A DNA stretch of 64,000 bases from Pisolithus tinctorius (GCA_024663395.1 JANFAH010000038.1:186001-250000), one strand, 5' to 3'; positions 33,201-44,746 are shown, counted from the first letter of the stretch. Notes: generated from the letters alone by a model not told the origin. Program-made: numbers and translations.

Positions 33201-35497
33201 CGAACAGGAGATGAACGGTCAATAATGCCGCTGAGCACCGGAGCCATGAATTCCAAGATGACAGAAATGTCATAACAACGATCCTCCTTGCTTGGGAAGT
33301 GCATTCGCATCAGCCTCAGCGTCTGCATTGGCAGGGGCTCCATGACCATCAAAATCTGCCGCATCACCGAACGAAATCGGGAAAGGGGTACCGGTGATGA
33401 GGGTATACCGCTCTCCAGGATTGAGATATATGTTGCATCCAGAAGCGTCCTCCCGTCTCCGGATTGCAAAGTGACAACATTGTCAAACCGTTCCTTCACG
33501 GTAAGTCCAGCTGTCCTTGGCATGACAAATTCACAAGCCAGACGGGCCCATTCGAACAACCCATTCGCCTTTTCAGCAATCTGATTTATCTCAGTGGATC
33601 CGATGTCTTCTAGGTGACCAACTTCTCTCGTAACGAATAGACGGATGTCACGTTCTGCGGATTCCAAGGGAATGTCATCCAGACAGGTTTTTAGCACATG
33701 CTGTGAATTTCCCAGCACGGACTTGATGTCCGGTAATGGTCTGGACGTCAAAAGAACGCGGAAATTGGCAGGCAAACGGGATGCCTCGGTCGACGTGAGG
33801 AATGACAAAATGTGCCTTCTTGACTTGTCTGTCCCGCTTTCGTCCAAGGCATCAACAACCACCACCACGTTCCCGACTATCGCTCCCTTGGCCTTCGACA
33901 GCGGTTCCAAGATGAGCCGTTGCCATTGCTGCGCTACGTCAGGCGTAGTCTTGAGAGTGTGATCCTCCGCAAGAGTAGAAGCCAACGCTCGTCGAAACGC
34001 AGGGTCACGTCCAGCCAGATCGCGCGCGATGGTAGTGAACATCTTCTCTTCGCGGTGCTCGGATTGTCTGTCACGGACGAAGCAAAAGCAAGACCCGATT
34101 CCCCCTACGTCCTTGACCCACGATGCAATTGTATGCGCAATAGCAGACTTTCCCCTCCCAGCCTGACCATGAAGCCACAAGATCCGGGGCACATCGACGT
34201 CACGATTGGTAATCCAACCAATGATCTGCTGTAAAACCTCTGTCCTCGTACCATCAAGACATCTCTTGGTCGTGTTCAGGCCAGCCCCGCCCGCGTAAGC
34301 CATGCCATCGAGGTTCAAATCCTCGAATACGCGAGTCACGTTGATGTGAATGTTCCGGATCGTGCGGTCGCGGTACTGCTGCATCAAGTCATCTAGGGTT
34401 TTGATGTGGCCATCGGCAATGGTCTGCGTTTCAGATAAAATATTTTTCCCCATTCTTTCCCCTGAGGACGTACGTATCGCATCAACACATTGAGACCATA
34501 TAAAAATAAGACGTACAGAAGCTCTTCGTTTCGGAATAGTCTTTGATGAATTGTGCAGAGTCACTTATCACCCGCGCGATCATTGCAAGGGTATCCTTCA
34601 TGTTTTCGATATTCTTTATGGTGTCATCTTCCGCAAGGAATTCATAGGTATTCCTGATTTTATTCAGCAGACTGGATACTGCTGCATCTCGATTCACTTG
34701 GCTGATGAGCAACTATGGACGATGAGAGATAAGGAAAGTCCATCGAAGTGTGAACGTACATTGGAAGCAGCGGACAAGATTCCCAGCGCAATCTTGGCAT
34801 AGGGGTGAACCTGGCGAACCCCATGCGGTGAACGTATCGGATGCAAATATAAAACACGTACGTTGGAAAGAGTAGTAACGATTTCATTGAAAACTTTGAA
34901 AGGTTTGAGATACGTATCGCTGAAGTTTTCGATTTCCGTGAATTGGGTATTGGCGTCGTCGATGACACTGATGACACTACATCCGATGCGAGAAATAGGA
35001 TTAATGTCATCGAATGCTTTCACCGCGGCTTCGACATCTTGTCCAACCGCAGCTGATGCGGGTGGTGACTGTGTCTCGTCGGCTGGCCTTTGGGTCTGTC
35101 CAAAGGGGATCAGCCAGGCTCATAGCATGAGGAGGAGGTTACAGATGACGTACGTCCTCTGTTCCAGGCGCTGGTGATTGTTCCATTTGTTCCTGAGGAC
35201 CCACATCGGTGTTTGTATGAGCCCTCTCCGTCGCAGTGGTTTGATGACTTTGGATCTTCCGATGGAAGAAGCGCTTGATCTTGGCAAGCCCTCCCTTGGA
35301 TGCGCTGCTCGAAGTTTCCACATCAAGGGTAGGACTCTCTGGCGGAGCCCGAGAAGGGCCTTGAGACTGATCCCCAAAATCAACATGCCATCTCCTGGCA
35401 AAGACAATATGCCTACCGTCAGGCGGCTAGACGCAGAACCGGGCGGCTTTCCGAAATCCAAGAGACGACGATGTTTCTTCGACTGCATGCGTGCCAT
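30297..35497 (-). CDS. NACHT-WD40 NLR (STAND-type) protein
   Basis: A probable intracellular sensor of the fungal NLR class, related in architecture to HET-E-like incompatibility proteins. ATG 35495-35497. Exons: 35417-35497, 35154-35366, three to four short exons to about 34517, 32801 or so to about 34464, 30590 or so to about 32732, and a last exon from about 30533 to the TAG at 30297-30299. The N-terminal 300 residues are a helical region of unknown type. The NACHT domain has Walker A (LHGQAGRGKSAIAHT) and Walker B (NVVVVVDALDES). The C-terminus has 14 WD40 repeats, then a terminal segment with DGWLKGPNGRLLLW and MVHGTKWHQCF typical of basidiomycete NLRs, reached only through a last intron. 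No premature stop was seen. Repeats are CpG-poor; the NACHT half is CpG-rich. The ligand is unknown. Confidence 0.85.
30745..32530 (-). repeat. Array of 14 near-identical WD40-encoding repeats
   Basis: Each unit is about 126-129 bp and codes for a 42-43 residue blade of the form SVAFSPDGKRIVSGSxDKTVRVWDAERGVQVGxPLEGH. Differences cluster at a few positions: the residues after the GH (DY, NY, HY, NC, DS), V/F/I and T/R just after, the residue before D in SGSxD (N, E, D, I, G), Q/L, and S/N. Framework residues are almost invariant even at DNA level. This indicates recent unit duplication or gene conversion with diversity kept at surface positions. Confidence 0.9.
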
Positions 35498-36046
35498 TGA
35501 AAAGGGTTTCGTGTACAGTTCGTGAGTTCTGTTCGACGTTCGAGGATGCGAGACGAGGAAAAGGCGAGGCTGAAGGTATTATGTAAGCACGATGTGCCCA
35601 ATTGCCAAACCTGTTTTGTTAGCGGTCGATATCTTTCTGCTCGACGTCGCCCACTCCGTACCAGTCAGCAGCTGTGATCGCCATATTCATGTCGGTGGTT
35701 TGTACTGTCGGGTATTACCCACAGGCACTTGCCGACTTGCCTGCCTCCATCGCCAAGTGCGATCAGTCAGCGATAGTCTACTGCAGTTCTACACTCGAAC
35801 AAGCGTCACCGGAAAGCTCCTCCGCCCCAACTCTTTCCTCCGGTAAACTGTTCTACCATGTACGCGCATGAGATGTGATGCAGGACGCGTGCGCAGATCG
35901 ACAATTTCTTTGGTGCTCATTTCCGGCCATCCCCCAAATTATTCTCAGTTGTATTTTCGACAAGGCAGAGTCCGCCGTAGGCAAGCAAGGCCAGGGGCAC
36001 ACCTATATTGCCTGACTACATGCCAGCTGGTGCTCCAGTGCACGAG
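35498..36046. other. NLR upstream region
   Basis: CpG-rich DNA between the NLR start codon and the second transposon. It presumably contains the NLR promoter. No further gene is supported. Confidence 0.4.
36041..36046 (+). repeat. Left target-site duplication (CACGAG) of the second element
   Basis: CACGAG stands directly before the left terminus TATGGCGTAAAATCTG and is repeated at 45196-45201 after the right terminus. Confidence 0.65.
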
Positions 36047-37331
36047 TATGGCGTAAAATCTGCACATTTATTTTTCGTGGTCACATCGCCACATCACCGC
36101 GTCCGTTCAGCCGCGACACCTATATGCCGCGGCCTCACCACCGCATCCAATCAGCCGCATCACCCATATGTCGCGGCCTCACCACCTCGCTGCCGCGCCC
36201 GTTACTTTTAACGGTACTACCATGTATTTGTATTATTGTATATAGTACACAGATAAATATATTTGGTTGGAGAGTGTTTTTGTTTTCTTCTAATTCACTC
36301 TGTTGATCTCACTCGTCGTCGCTATACAGTAGGGAGTGGGGGAGTGTGTAGATATAAATGAGAGCAACAACACCACATATAGATCAGGTCTACTAAGGAC
36401 AGAGGGAGTGTGGGGAACTAAAGATCCTCTGCCAAATGAATGAATGAGCCGTGAAAGAAAAAAAATGGGGAGAGACACATTAATACCTGGAATGCTCTCT
36501 GCGCAGACAGCTCCTCCACGATTTCAGTTGTCTCGCCCTCTAGGATTTCCCCCAGCAGTGTCTCCTTTGGCACCAATCCCTCCCTGTCCTTCTTGTGAAA
36601 TATAAGACTGGCTTCTACTGCTGCTTCACGCATCCAGTTGCACTTCTGTTCTTCGACGTCAGCTGCACGTAGATAGTCTTCAAGTGCATGGAAAGCAGGT
36701 TGTGAAAGGAAGATTTGCGAGAGGCGAAGACGATTTTTGCAGATAGATCTTTGACACCAGCAGGTGTGGGTGCAGGTGTGGAGGAAGCCAGGGAAGTGGA
36801 TAATGTAGAGTAAGACAGAGATGCCTCTGGGGTATCGGGAGCAGTGAAATATAAGGTGGGGATGGGGGTGCAGAGGAAACCGGGGAAGTGGATGATGTAG
36901 AGTAAGATGGAGATGCCTCTGGGGTATCAGGAGCGGTGAAATATTAGGTTGTACCTTGCTCATCGGATCCCTGTACCTCTGACAAAATTCATCCGGAGTC
37001 ATACCGACCTCAAACACGCATGCATTCCTCTTTGCAACCTTGACCAACCCTGAGCTGTGTACCTGCCCTTTGACCGATCATCCCTCGAGCTGATTCAGGA
37101 GTTGGGGGGAGTCATTCGGGTTGATACAGAACACGAACCAATTGTGCATGTCTCCCAACGTATCGAAGAGTGTATCGAGGGCAGTGTGGAATTCGCCTGC
37201 AATGCACGGAGTACCTGTGTTCTGTGAGGTAGTGACGTCCTCGTCCTCGCGTTCTTCTTCGACGATGGGGGGGAGTCATGCCAGTGGCAGCATTGTCATG
37301 TGGCATATGATGAACAGTATTTTTCCAGGGT
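36047..37331 (+). repeat. Left terminal inverted repeat of the second element
   Basis: Inverted copy of 43916-45195. Several differences are CG against CA or TG (for example GCATCCAATCAGCCGCATC here against GCGTCCAATCAGCCGCGTC in the other arm). The outer part holds three tandem GCCGCGGCCTCACCACC-type units (36120-36190). Confidence 0.85.
36480..37331 (-). pseudogene. Inverted, frame-broken copy of the myosin-chitin synthase exons
   Basis: On the minus strand it encodes the same region as 43916-44746: VAKRNACVFEVGMT and DEFCQRYRDPM, then after an intron LSQPAFHALEDYLRAADVEE. A longer C run near 37268 shifts the frame relative to the right copy. It is part of the left TIR, so its presence follows from TIR duplication rather than separate capture. 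Confidence 0.65.
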
Positions 37332-37813
37332 ATTGGCGGTGGTGAAATATGAAGGCAGTGGGATGTATGCGGACTACAGGGGTAACGGATGGCGGTACGA
37401 GTGAGGGGGAGGATGGGGTAAAAGGGTTCACGTTCGCGCATCGCAGACAAAGGGAGGTTCATTCTTGGAGCACTCGCCGAGGATCGCTCCTCTTCCCTGC
37501 GAGATATCGAGGAGGAGAACAAGGATTTCGAGCACAATGATCTCGTGTGCAACAGCTTGATTGATGATGTGAGCAATAAAGGTTGTCGGAGAATGACAAA
37601 AAAAGTCTGTCCGGTGACATCAACCTCGAATCCAACACTGAGAGTTGTACTTACCTTGTTATTATACTTAGTTGTGCTTCGAAATTGACTTATGAGTCAG
37701 GCCAAATTAACTTCAACTTAAACGAAGTCTTGTCAATTTACATGACGCGCCACCACATTTCTACATACAATTATAACAAGTAACAAATGATGATCGATGA
37801 CGCATAACGAGGC
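37332..37813. other. Interior spacer with a possible exon fragment
   Basis: The plus-strand stretch at about 37438-37585 reads as an uninterrupted exon-like peptide (RIADKGRFILGALAEDRSS, then DIEEENKDFEHNDLVCNSLI) with no recognised family. It may be another captured host exon. The rest shows nothing. Confidence 0.3.
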
Positions 37814-38777
37814 CTACATAGGTATAATGCTCTGGATAAGACGATCTCTAACACGAGTAATGAATCGGTGGGAGTGGGCGAGTGGTTTATTTATGTGCAT
37901 TATATTTGAAAACATATACCTCTTGCAATCTTCGCCAACACGGCCAAACTGCAATTTCTTGAAGAGATCGATAGTGTCATCGAAACTGTATGGGCTCCTT
38001 CCATTGAGGAGGAGTCACCCCATGCCGTTCCACCACACCACACCCCAGTCTTCTTCACACCCCTTGTGATCCTGACAGCGAGTGGCATGTACGATAGGGG
38101 GGGCCTCCACAGCGACTGTGCGGATGTACTTGTCCAGGTGAGACCTGACATAAACATAGGTGACATAAGTTTCCATCCCCATCCAGCGGTGGTGAATCTT
38201 CTTGATCCTGGTCAGAGGGAGGTCGCAGAGCCTCATAAAACCTCTTTCGAAGAGTGCCCGAATCTTGTACTCGATGCCCAGATAAATGAGTTCGGAAGGA
38301 TGGAAGGAAAATGATTTCTCGATGATGCAAGAAGTAACAAAGCTGAGCAGGCGTGTAGTGCATTGGAACTTGCGGATAAACTCCAGGAGGTTCTTGAGGT
38401 CATCTGCAGAATATTTAGCAGGTGGGCGGGGACTTTAGTAGGTGAAATCAGTAAGTGCACCAGAGCAGAAACTCGTAGACTTACCATGTGAACTTGATCT
38501 CGAGGAACAAGTCAAAAATTTCAGTAGTGAGGAATCCATCCTTCACAATAATCGGATTGTGATCAGCGCGCCCCTCCCTGTCCTTGTCTTCCGGCACAAA
38601 TTTGCCAAGTGAAAAGATGTCAGAAAAGAAGGCCAACTCGTTCACCAAGATGTCGTGGTTGAGTTTGTACAGGGAATCTTCGACCAGGATAATGTATGTG
38701 CCATTTTCAAAATAAAATTTGGGATGGCAGGTGGCCGTCACAGTCGCTGGCGCTGGAGGACTACTCGATGGAGTCAT
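37814..38777 (-). pseudogene. BTB/POZ-domain gene with one in-frame TGA
   Basis: Start ATG 38775-38777. The N-terminal exon has the fungal BTB pattern: HPKFYFENGTYIILVEDSLY, an FFSDIFSL core, and DNPIIV before the C-terminal BTB helices. After an intron (GTAAGT near 38485 to TCTGCAG near 38406) the frame continues with LLEFIRKFQCTTRL to the TAG at 37814-37816. A TGA at 38015-38017 sits where TGG would continue WWNGMG. The splice phase at the intron is not clean. BTB proteins mediate dimerisation or cullin binding; the role of this one is unknown. It lies divergently next to the integrase gene within the element, so it is cargo rather than a neighbour. Confidence 0.6.
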
Positions 38778-38815
38778 GATTAGGATGAAATGCTGGAGAG
38801 GATAGGCCTAGAAAA

Positions 38816-40818
38816 TTGTGCATCGATATTATGTCAGTTATTTGTTTGGCTGTTGTGGGTTTAGGCTTCATGGGTCCAGTCCTACGTACTCTGTTATCGA
38901 TGGCGACTTCGCTCCCAAGTGCCATCCCTCAGCTACCTGCAAGCACCACACCATGGCCACCCAATCTCCTCACCGCTTTTGATTCACTATCCGTAATTTA
39001 CCAGTGTGCTCTCCACACCTGGACTCAAGAGGATAGCGACTTGGTTCACTTGGACTGCCACCTTGGCTTTCTGGAAGGTAATGCGATGCATCTCCTTACC
39101 GCGATTGAAGAAGACTGTCTAGGATCTGATCTGTCTGACTGGCTGACTCTGGTGGCCGAGTCAATTGGAAGACTGTATGCAGCGCTTACATGTTATCGAG
39201 ACAGCATGAGGACTCAGTGAGTACGTTTGAACAAATGGCCGCTGACACTAACAGTTCATCACATGAACTCATGGTTAGTGTCGACGACACTGTAGAGATC
39301 CCAGAGCCTGTGACAGAAATTCACACCGGTTTACGAGGACGACCAAGGAAAGTTATTGACATTGGCATTCTCGAGGAGGCCATTTCAACTTCAAGGCAAA
39401 TCCACACCACCGAGCTTGTGCGTGTCCTCGGAATCCATAGAAACACCTTGCATTCTTACATGAAGTCTCATGGCATCGAACAAAGATACACAAAGATTAC
39501 AGATATGGAGCTCGATAACTTTGTTACCGCATTCAAGAAGAGACAGCCCAAGTCTGGACTTCGCTATATCATGGGGTTTATGCGGGCACAGGGGATCTGT
39601 GTGCAGCATCACTGTGTAATTCAGTTGCTTTGAAGGATCAATCAACTAGGCCAAGCTTTATGGGACCGCTGCACGAAAACGAGATGCAAGTATCACATCA
39701 AACAGCCAAATGCACTGTGGCACATTGACAGTCACCACAAGTTGATTCAGTGGGGAATTGTCATTCACGGGTTTATCGATGGCTTTTGCTGCACAGTACG
39801 TCTATCGCCTACTCAATTTTGTCACATTTGTTGATTCACTCATAGGTTACCACAATTCGTGCTAGCGACAATAACCGGTCATCCACTGTCCTTCGTTTAT
39901 TTGAACACGCTACTGAACAATATGGAATACCTTCCTGTGTACGTGGAGACCACGGTGGTGAGAATATTGACGTTGCAATGTACATGATCATGAAGAATGG
40001 CCACCACCATGGCTCGTTTATCTGGGGAATGTAAGTTTCACATCATTTTTGTATTCATTGTTGCTAATCATATGTATAGTTCAACTCAGAATTGTCGCAT
40101 CGAGCGTTTATGGGTCGAAGTTGGATCCCAATTTGCCAGACACTGGTGTGCTTTTTTTGCACGACTTGAATGTATCCATATGCTTGATATCGAAAACCCA
40201 TCTCATATTTGGTTACTCCACACACTGTTCCTCGACGATATCAATCAAGACTGCCAGGTGTTTCAGGAGGAGTGGAACTGCCACCCGATGGGTGGCGCAG
40301 GTACTAACAACAAGAGTCCAATGGTAAGTATCAAATTTTATTAGTTTATACTCTTTTTGTCTCATGAAATAAAGGACATGCGTCTGCTCAGTCAAATTCA
40401 ATTTGGAGTCTACCAAGAACATGAAGATCGTGCAGGATGTAACGTTGCTGACGATGAAGTAACAGAGATGGCTGATGCGATCGTGTGCCAACAGCAAGTA
40501 CACGTTAAACATGAGGCCGTGCGCGTACCCTCTCTTCAGAACCCTTTTCAGAATGACGAAGAAGAACTAACTTTCTTCAGGGGTCTTCAGGAGGTAGTCA
40601 CCCAGGACATCACGCTGGAAAATTTCGGGTTGACAGCAACGGAATGGAGCTCTGACACGTACCCGCTGATCAAGACTATACACATTGGGCGCCGCGCACG
40701 AAAAGAGGTAGATATTTCATTGGCTGATGCGATTTGGTATTCCTGGGCACGCCTATGGTGCCAGGCATTGTCTATGTTGTCGTTCTACTTAATGAGCCGT
40801 GACTCATTATTTGTATAA
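38816..40818 (+). pseudogene. rve-type DDE integrase/transposase of the second element
   Basis: Probable start at 38816 or the in-frame ATG at 38900; stop TAA 40816-40818. Introns near 39219-39252, 39797-39845, 40031-40079 and 40324-40373 keep phase. The N-terminal half contains a GRPRK basic stretch and a helix-turn-helix-like LVRVLGIHRNTLHSYMK. The integrase core has LWHIDSHHKLI (Asp at 39727), VRGDHGGEN (Asp at 39948) and QNCRIERLW (Glu at 40103), a plausible DDE triad. The C-terminal part has VPRK/VPSLQNPF and a final WARLWCQAL segment. A TGA at 39631-39633 interrupts the frame just before the core, and CGA would give Arg. It most likely mobilises the 36-45 kb element. Confidence 0.75.
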
Positions 40819-40875
40819 ATGCTTCTGAATTTTACTGTGGTAACACCAACCACACTTCACCCCATCCTCACTAGC

Positions 40876-42417
40876 ATGTTGAGTGCGTCGACCCGGACGA
40901 ACCTCTGCTGGGGTGGAGGTGGTCAATGCGATTGTGAGTGCTTTAGGCCTAAGGCGGATGACCCCACTCATTGCTGGGAATGTTCACATGGGTTCAGTAA
41001 GCACCCGCACGCTGACAATTCCCCAGCCGTCAATGCCCCAGCCATCAATGCCCCAGCCATCAATTCCCCAGCTGTCAATTCCCCAGCCATCAGTGCCCCA
41101 GCCGTCACCCAATCGCAGCCTGCTGTATGCAGCTCATCGAACGTGGCGAGAATATTCGAAGGACTTACTTCAAGATGTCTCACTGGCATTTCTCAACCAA
41201 ATCCCCACCAGGAGGCGCTGGCAACTAAATCTTCAAAGCCGAAGCTGCTTCCAGCATTACGGATGTCTGCTTCTAACGAGCACAAGGTAGGCCTTTGTAG
41301 TGCCTTGGGACTGCTCGCGCTGACATTTTTATCCCAGCCTTCTCAACGGCAAACCAGTGGTCAGACGTTCCATGTCAGCTCCATTGCGATCATTACATGT
41401 GGAATAGATGTATTTTTTCTTTTTAAATTTTTATTGTGCAGACTCTTACTTCGCAAATCGAAATACAGGCAAATGGCCAGTTAATGAAGGACCCGATCTT
41501 GCTGCAGATGACTGCGGAGAAGAGACTGTTCATCCAACACTTGGAAAACCACGGATGCTATCTCCAACAAACGGTTGAAGTTAACTCTTCTTGGTCACAT
41601 GACGATGTTACAGCCCAGCTGCATTCGTGGTTCCTGAATGTCTTCCAATATTTTGACTCTCATCGCGAGAAAGCTAATATGACGTCCCAAACACAACCTG
41701 ACCGGCAGCTTCTTGTTCCTGCTAATGGCAAACTCGAGCTCTCTATGGCTGTTTGTCCGAATGGTATTGTTCTCGCCTGTTTTAAGGGACGTCAGAAGTC
41801 TGGCATTGCTGATAGTAATCTGTGGTTCGGTATGTGGCTAAAACATTACAACTTTGGCCATCCTAATTTTTTGGACAGTCACTCGAAATCCTGTCCCCAA
41901 TCATATTTTCGACAAGTGGAAGATTGGATCGGACGTAGTGGGAACTGATGAAGAGGCTATGAGTGAGAGTGACAATGAGGTGGTTGAACTATCGAGTTCC
42001 ATTGCCGACCTCGAAATCACTACTGCGACTGGGACCAGTAAGTTTAGTACTGTTATTTTTACCACCAAAATCAACATTTTTTTTCTAGGCAAGAGGTCGC
42101 ATTCTGTTCATGTCTTATCCTCCCCTGAGGCTATGGACTCCAATAGGCAGTCCTTCCGCAAGAAACACAAAGACTGTACATTTGTGTTTAGTTGACTTAC
42201 AGTAACATACTAATCACACTATCTGCACTAAGTAAATGCTGACACCCTACCCACTTGGCCTCGTCAGCTTGCGGGGTCCATTTCCGGCCCTGTTGAAGTG
42301 AAGGACTTCTTATCTGACAGCGATGACAATGCCCCGTCTCTGCCAAATCCATGGTTCGCACAATTTGAACAGACAACAATGGTGAAGGATGGAGATATTT
42401 CCGACATCGATCTGTGA
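40876..42417 (+). CDS. Companion gene of the integrase: Cys/His-rich N-terminus, unknown function
   Basis: ATG 40876-40878 (another in frame at 40819), stop TGA 42415-42417. The first exon has CDCECFRPKADD and CWECSHGFSKH, a zinc-binding-like Cx1C...CxxC...H pattern, followed by a Ser/Ala/Pro-Val/Ile tandem region (SPAVNAPAIN type). Later exons (about 41444-41830, 41877-42039, 42090-42180 and 42235-42417) give a soluble-looking protein with acidic Ser-rich linkers. It starts within about 60 bp of the integrase stop and reads the same way, so it is probably a second mobility or regulatory gene of this element. No domain name can be given. Confidence 0.55.
41020..41112 (+). repeat. 15 bp coding minisatellite
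   Basis: About six copies of a CCCCAGCCATCAATG-like 15-mer, in frame, encoding a five-residue Ser/Ala-Pro-Ala-Val/Ile-Asn repeat in the companion gene. Confidence 0.8.
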
Positions 42418-43003
42418 TACTTCCATTTTTTTCACTCGCTACTTATCGTTCCCTAATGTCCATAGTACTTTGTCTGAATTTGATTTGTTTCGCCGGCAGT
42501 TGTGCCGGCCTATATCGAGAATATCTGTGTGACTAATAGTGAAGTTGTAGCACGCCACTCTCAGCCCTTACAGTTTTGTAATATCGAACTACCAGCCACA
42601 CATACCAAGCTGCCCCCCTTGCTCCATCGCAAGCAAGGGTGGCAAGGAACGTTCCAAGCATGTTCGCACGCACCAGCACCATTCATGAAGAAGGTATGTG
42701 GCTTTTGCACTTGCGATATCATGATTTTTTACCCTTAAGCAGCCGAAGAAGAATCTACGACAGACGATATATCTCACAGCTGTGAACACTCACAATTACG
42801 AAGAAGTGGACTACGAGCTCTTGAAGATTCAGCTTGGGGAAAGAGAAGAGGTGAGTACTGGTCTTAATTGCTACAAAATCATCCTCGTAACCGCTGGTTA
42901 GAATACACAGGAACCCGATCGTGACCTCAGGACTTGTGCTCGTCACCTTCCCTTTGTCGATCTCCCTCCCCTCGTTAATCTCCTGCTCCGCTTTGTCGGT
43001 ACC
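42418..43003 (+). other. Possible exons between the companion gene and the chitin synthase fragment
   Basis: Open stretches at about 42502-42693, 42743-42850 and 42902-43003 are separated by introns (GTATGTGG ... AAGCAG, GTGAGTAC ... CACAG) and lead in phase into the 43004 frame. Their peptides are not recognised as chitin synthase, so the downstream gene may be chimeric. Confidence 0.35.
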
Positions 43004-44746
43004 GTGATGGTCGCATGCCAGCAAGGCAAAACTCACCACCTCACCCCTGCCATGTTTTATCCCTGCGTTGACCTTGGGAAGACGATCGTGAATGAGAACA
43101 CCTTATCTTACAAGACCAAGCTGGTATTCTGTACCATCTTCCTCCACCCTGATGGATCATCCGATAACAGGGACGACCTCGCCAAAACCCTTTACTCTAT
43201 TCATTTTGCATGGCTCAACGAACACATCAACCAACCTCTCTGTAGAGACGACTTTGACACTTTCACTGGTTTATTTGATCTCCCTGGTCCACAGAACATG
43301 ATGGGCAGATCCAACTCACTCGATCAGTTCTGCATCAACTTCGTCAATGAGCGACTGCATCATTTTATCCAACAACGTCTGTTTGAATCCCACGTCAATG
43401 AGTACCAATCAGAAGGCATATCTAAATACGTCCCCCCCATTTCTTACTTCGACAACTCTGAATGTGTCCGACTCTTCCAAAATAAACCTGGTGGTCTCAT
43501 TCATATCATGGACAATCAAGCTCACCGATCCCACAAGAAGACAGATCACACCATGGTCGAGGCCTTCGCCAAGCGATGGGGCAACCACTCTTCCTTCAAA
43601 TTGGGAGGTGGTTTGGATAGGTCTGGTTTCCCACCGTTCACCGTTTGCCATTTCAATGGCCCGGTGACATATTCCTCCGAGGCATTTTTAGAGCGCAACC
43701 TCGATGCTCTCAACCCTGATTTCGTAGCCCTTCTTCGCAGAACGACCACCGGCGCTGGCCTTGGGGATGGTGCTGAAGGGGCAGGGTCCATCAATCCCTT
43801 CATCAAAGGTCTCTTCTCGGGGAAAGCCATTGCCACACAGGCTCATCCCAAGAGCGAGGACATGATCGTTGCGGCCCAACAACCTGTCAAACCTATGCAT
43901 GCCCCTTCCACCCACCGGGAAAATACTGTTCATCATATGCCACGCAACAATGCTGCCACTGGCACGACTCCCCCCATCGTCAAAGAAGAACACGAGGACG
44001 AGGACATCGCTACCTCACAGAACACAGGTACTCTGTGCGTTGCAGGCGAATTCCACACTGCCCTTGACACACTCTTCGATACGTTGGGAGACATGCACAA
44101 TTGGTTCATGTTCTGTATCAACCCGAACGACTCCCCCCAACTCCTGAATCAGCTCAAGGGACGATTGGTCAAAGGGCAGGTATGCAGCTCAGGGTTGGTC
44201 GAGGTTGCGAAGAGGAATGCATGCGTGTTTGAGGTCGGTATGACTCTGGACGAATTTTGTCAGAGGTACAGGGATCCGATGAGCAAGGTACAACCTAATA
44301 TTTCACCGCTCCCGATACCCCAGAGGCATCTCCATCTTACTCTATGTCATCCACTTCCCCGGTTTCCTCTGCACCCCCATCCCCACCTTATATTTCACCA
44401 CTCCCGATACCCCAGAGGCATCTCCATCTTACTCTACATTATCCACTTCCCCGGCTTCCTCCACACCTGCACCCACACCCGCTGGTGTCAAAGATCTATC
44501 CGCAAAAATCGTCTTCACCTCTTGCAAATCTTCCTTTCACAACCTGCTTTCCATGCACTTGAAGACTATCTACGTGCAGCTGACGTCGAAGAACAGAAGC
44601 GCAACTGGATGCGTGAAGCAGAAGTAGAAGCCGGTCTTATATTTCACAAGAAGGACAGGGAGGGATTGGTGCCGAAGGAGACACTGCCAGGGGAAATCCT
44701 AGAGGGCGAGACAACTGAAATCGTGGAGGAGCTGTCTGCACAGTGA
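43004..44746 (+). CDS. Captured fragment of a myosin-motor chitin synthase (class V/VII type)
   Basis: The frame encodes the second half of a fungal myosin-like motor domain and the segment after it: a degenerate DLPGPQ loop, NSLDQFCINFVNERLHHFIQ, ISYFDNSECVRLFQNKPGG, HFNGPVTYSSEAFLERN, CVAGEFHTALDTLFDTL, WFMFCINPNDS, QVCSSGLVEVAKR, and after an intron LSQPAFHALEDYLRAADVEE. In intact proteins the motor couples a chitin synthase to actin for polar growth. Here the P-loop half of the motor and the whole glycosyltransferase domain are missing. The frame crosses the inner boundary of the right TIR at about 43916. It ends near the outer half of the TIR, so it is a transduplicated gene fragment rather than a working synthase. 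Confidence 0.75.
   Translation: MMVACQQGKTHHLTPAMFYPCVDLGKTIVNENTLSYKTKLVFCTIFLHPDGSSDNRDDLAKTLYSIHFAWLNEHINQPLCRDDFDTFTGLFDLPGPQNMMGRSNSLDQFCINFVNERLHHFIQQRLFESHVNEYQSEGISKYVPPISYFDNSECVRLFQNKPGGLIHIMDNQAHRSHKKTDHTMVEAFAKRWGNHSSFKLGGGLDRSGFPPFTVCHFNGPVTYSSEAFLERNLDALNPDFVALLRRTTTGAGLGDGAEGAGSINPFIKGLFSGKAIATQAHPKSEDMIVAAQQPVKPMHAPSTHRENTVHHMPRNNAATGTTPPIVKEEHEDEDIATSQNTGTLCVAGEFHTALDTLFDTLGDMHNWFMFCINPNDSPQLLNQLKGRLVKGQVCSSGLVEVAKRNACVFEVGMTLDEFCQRYRDPMSKVQPNISPLPIPQRHLHLTLCHPLPRFPLHPHPHLIFHHSRYPRGISILLYIIHFPGFLHTCTHTRWCQRSIRKNRLHLLQIFLSQPAFHALEDYLRAADVEEQKRNWMREAEVEAGLIFHKKDREGLVPKETLPGEILEGETTEIVEELSAQ

Noticed and set aside
43004..44746. Intact chitin synthase or intact myosin gene
   Set aside because: The P-loop half of the motor and the entire glycosyltransferase domain are absent, and the frame is embedded in a transposon TIR.
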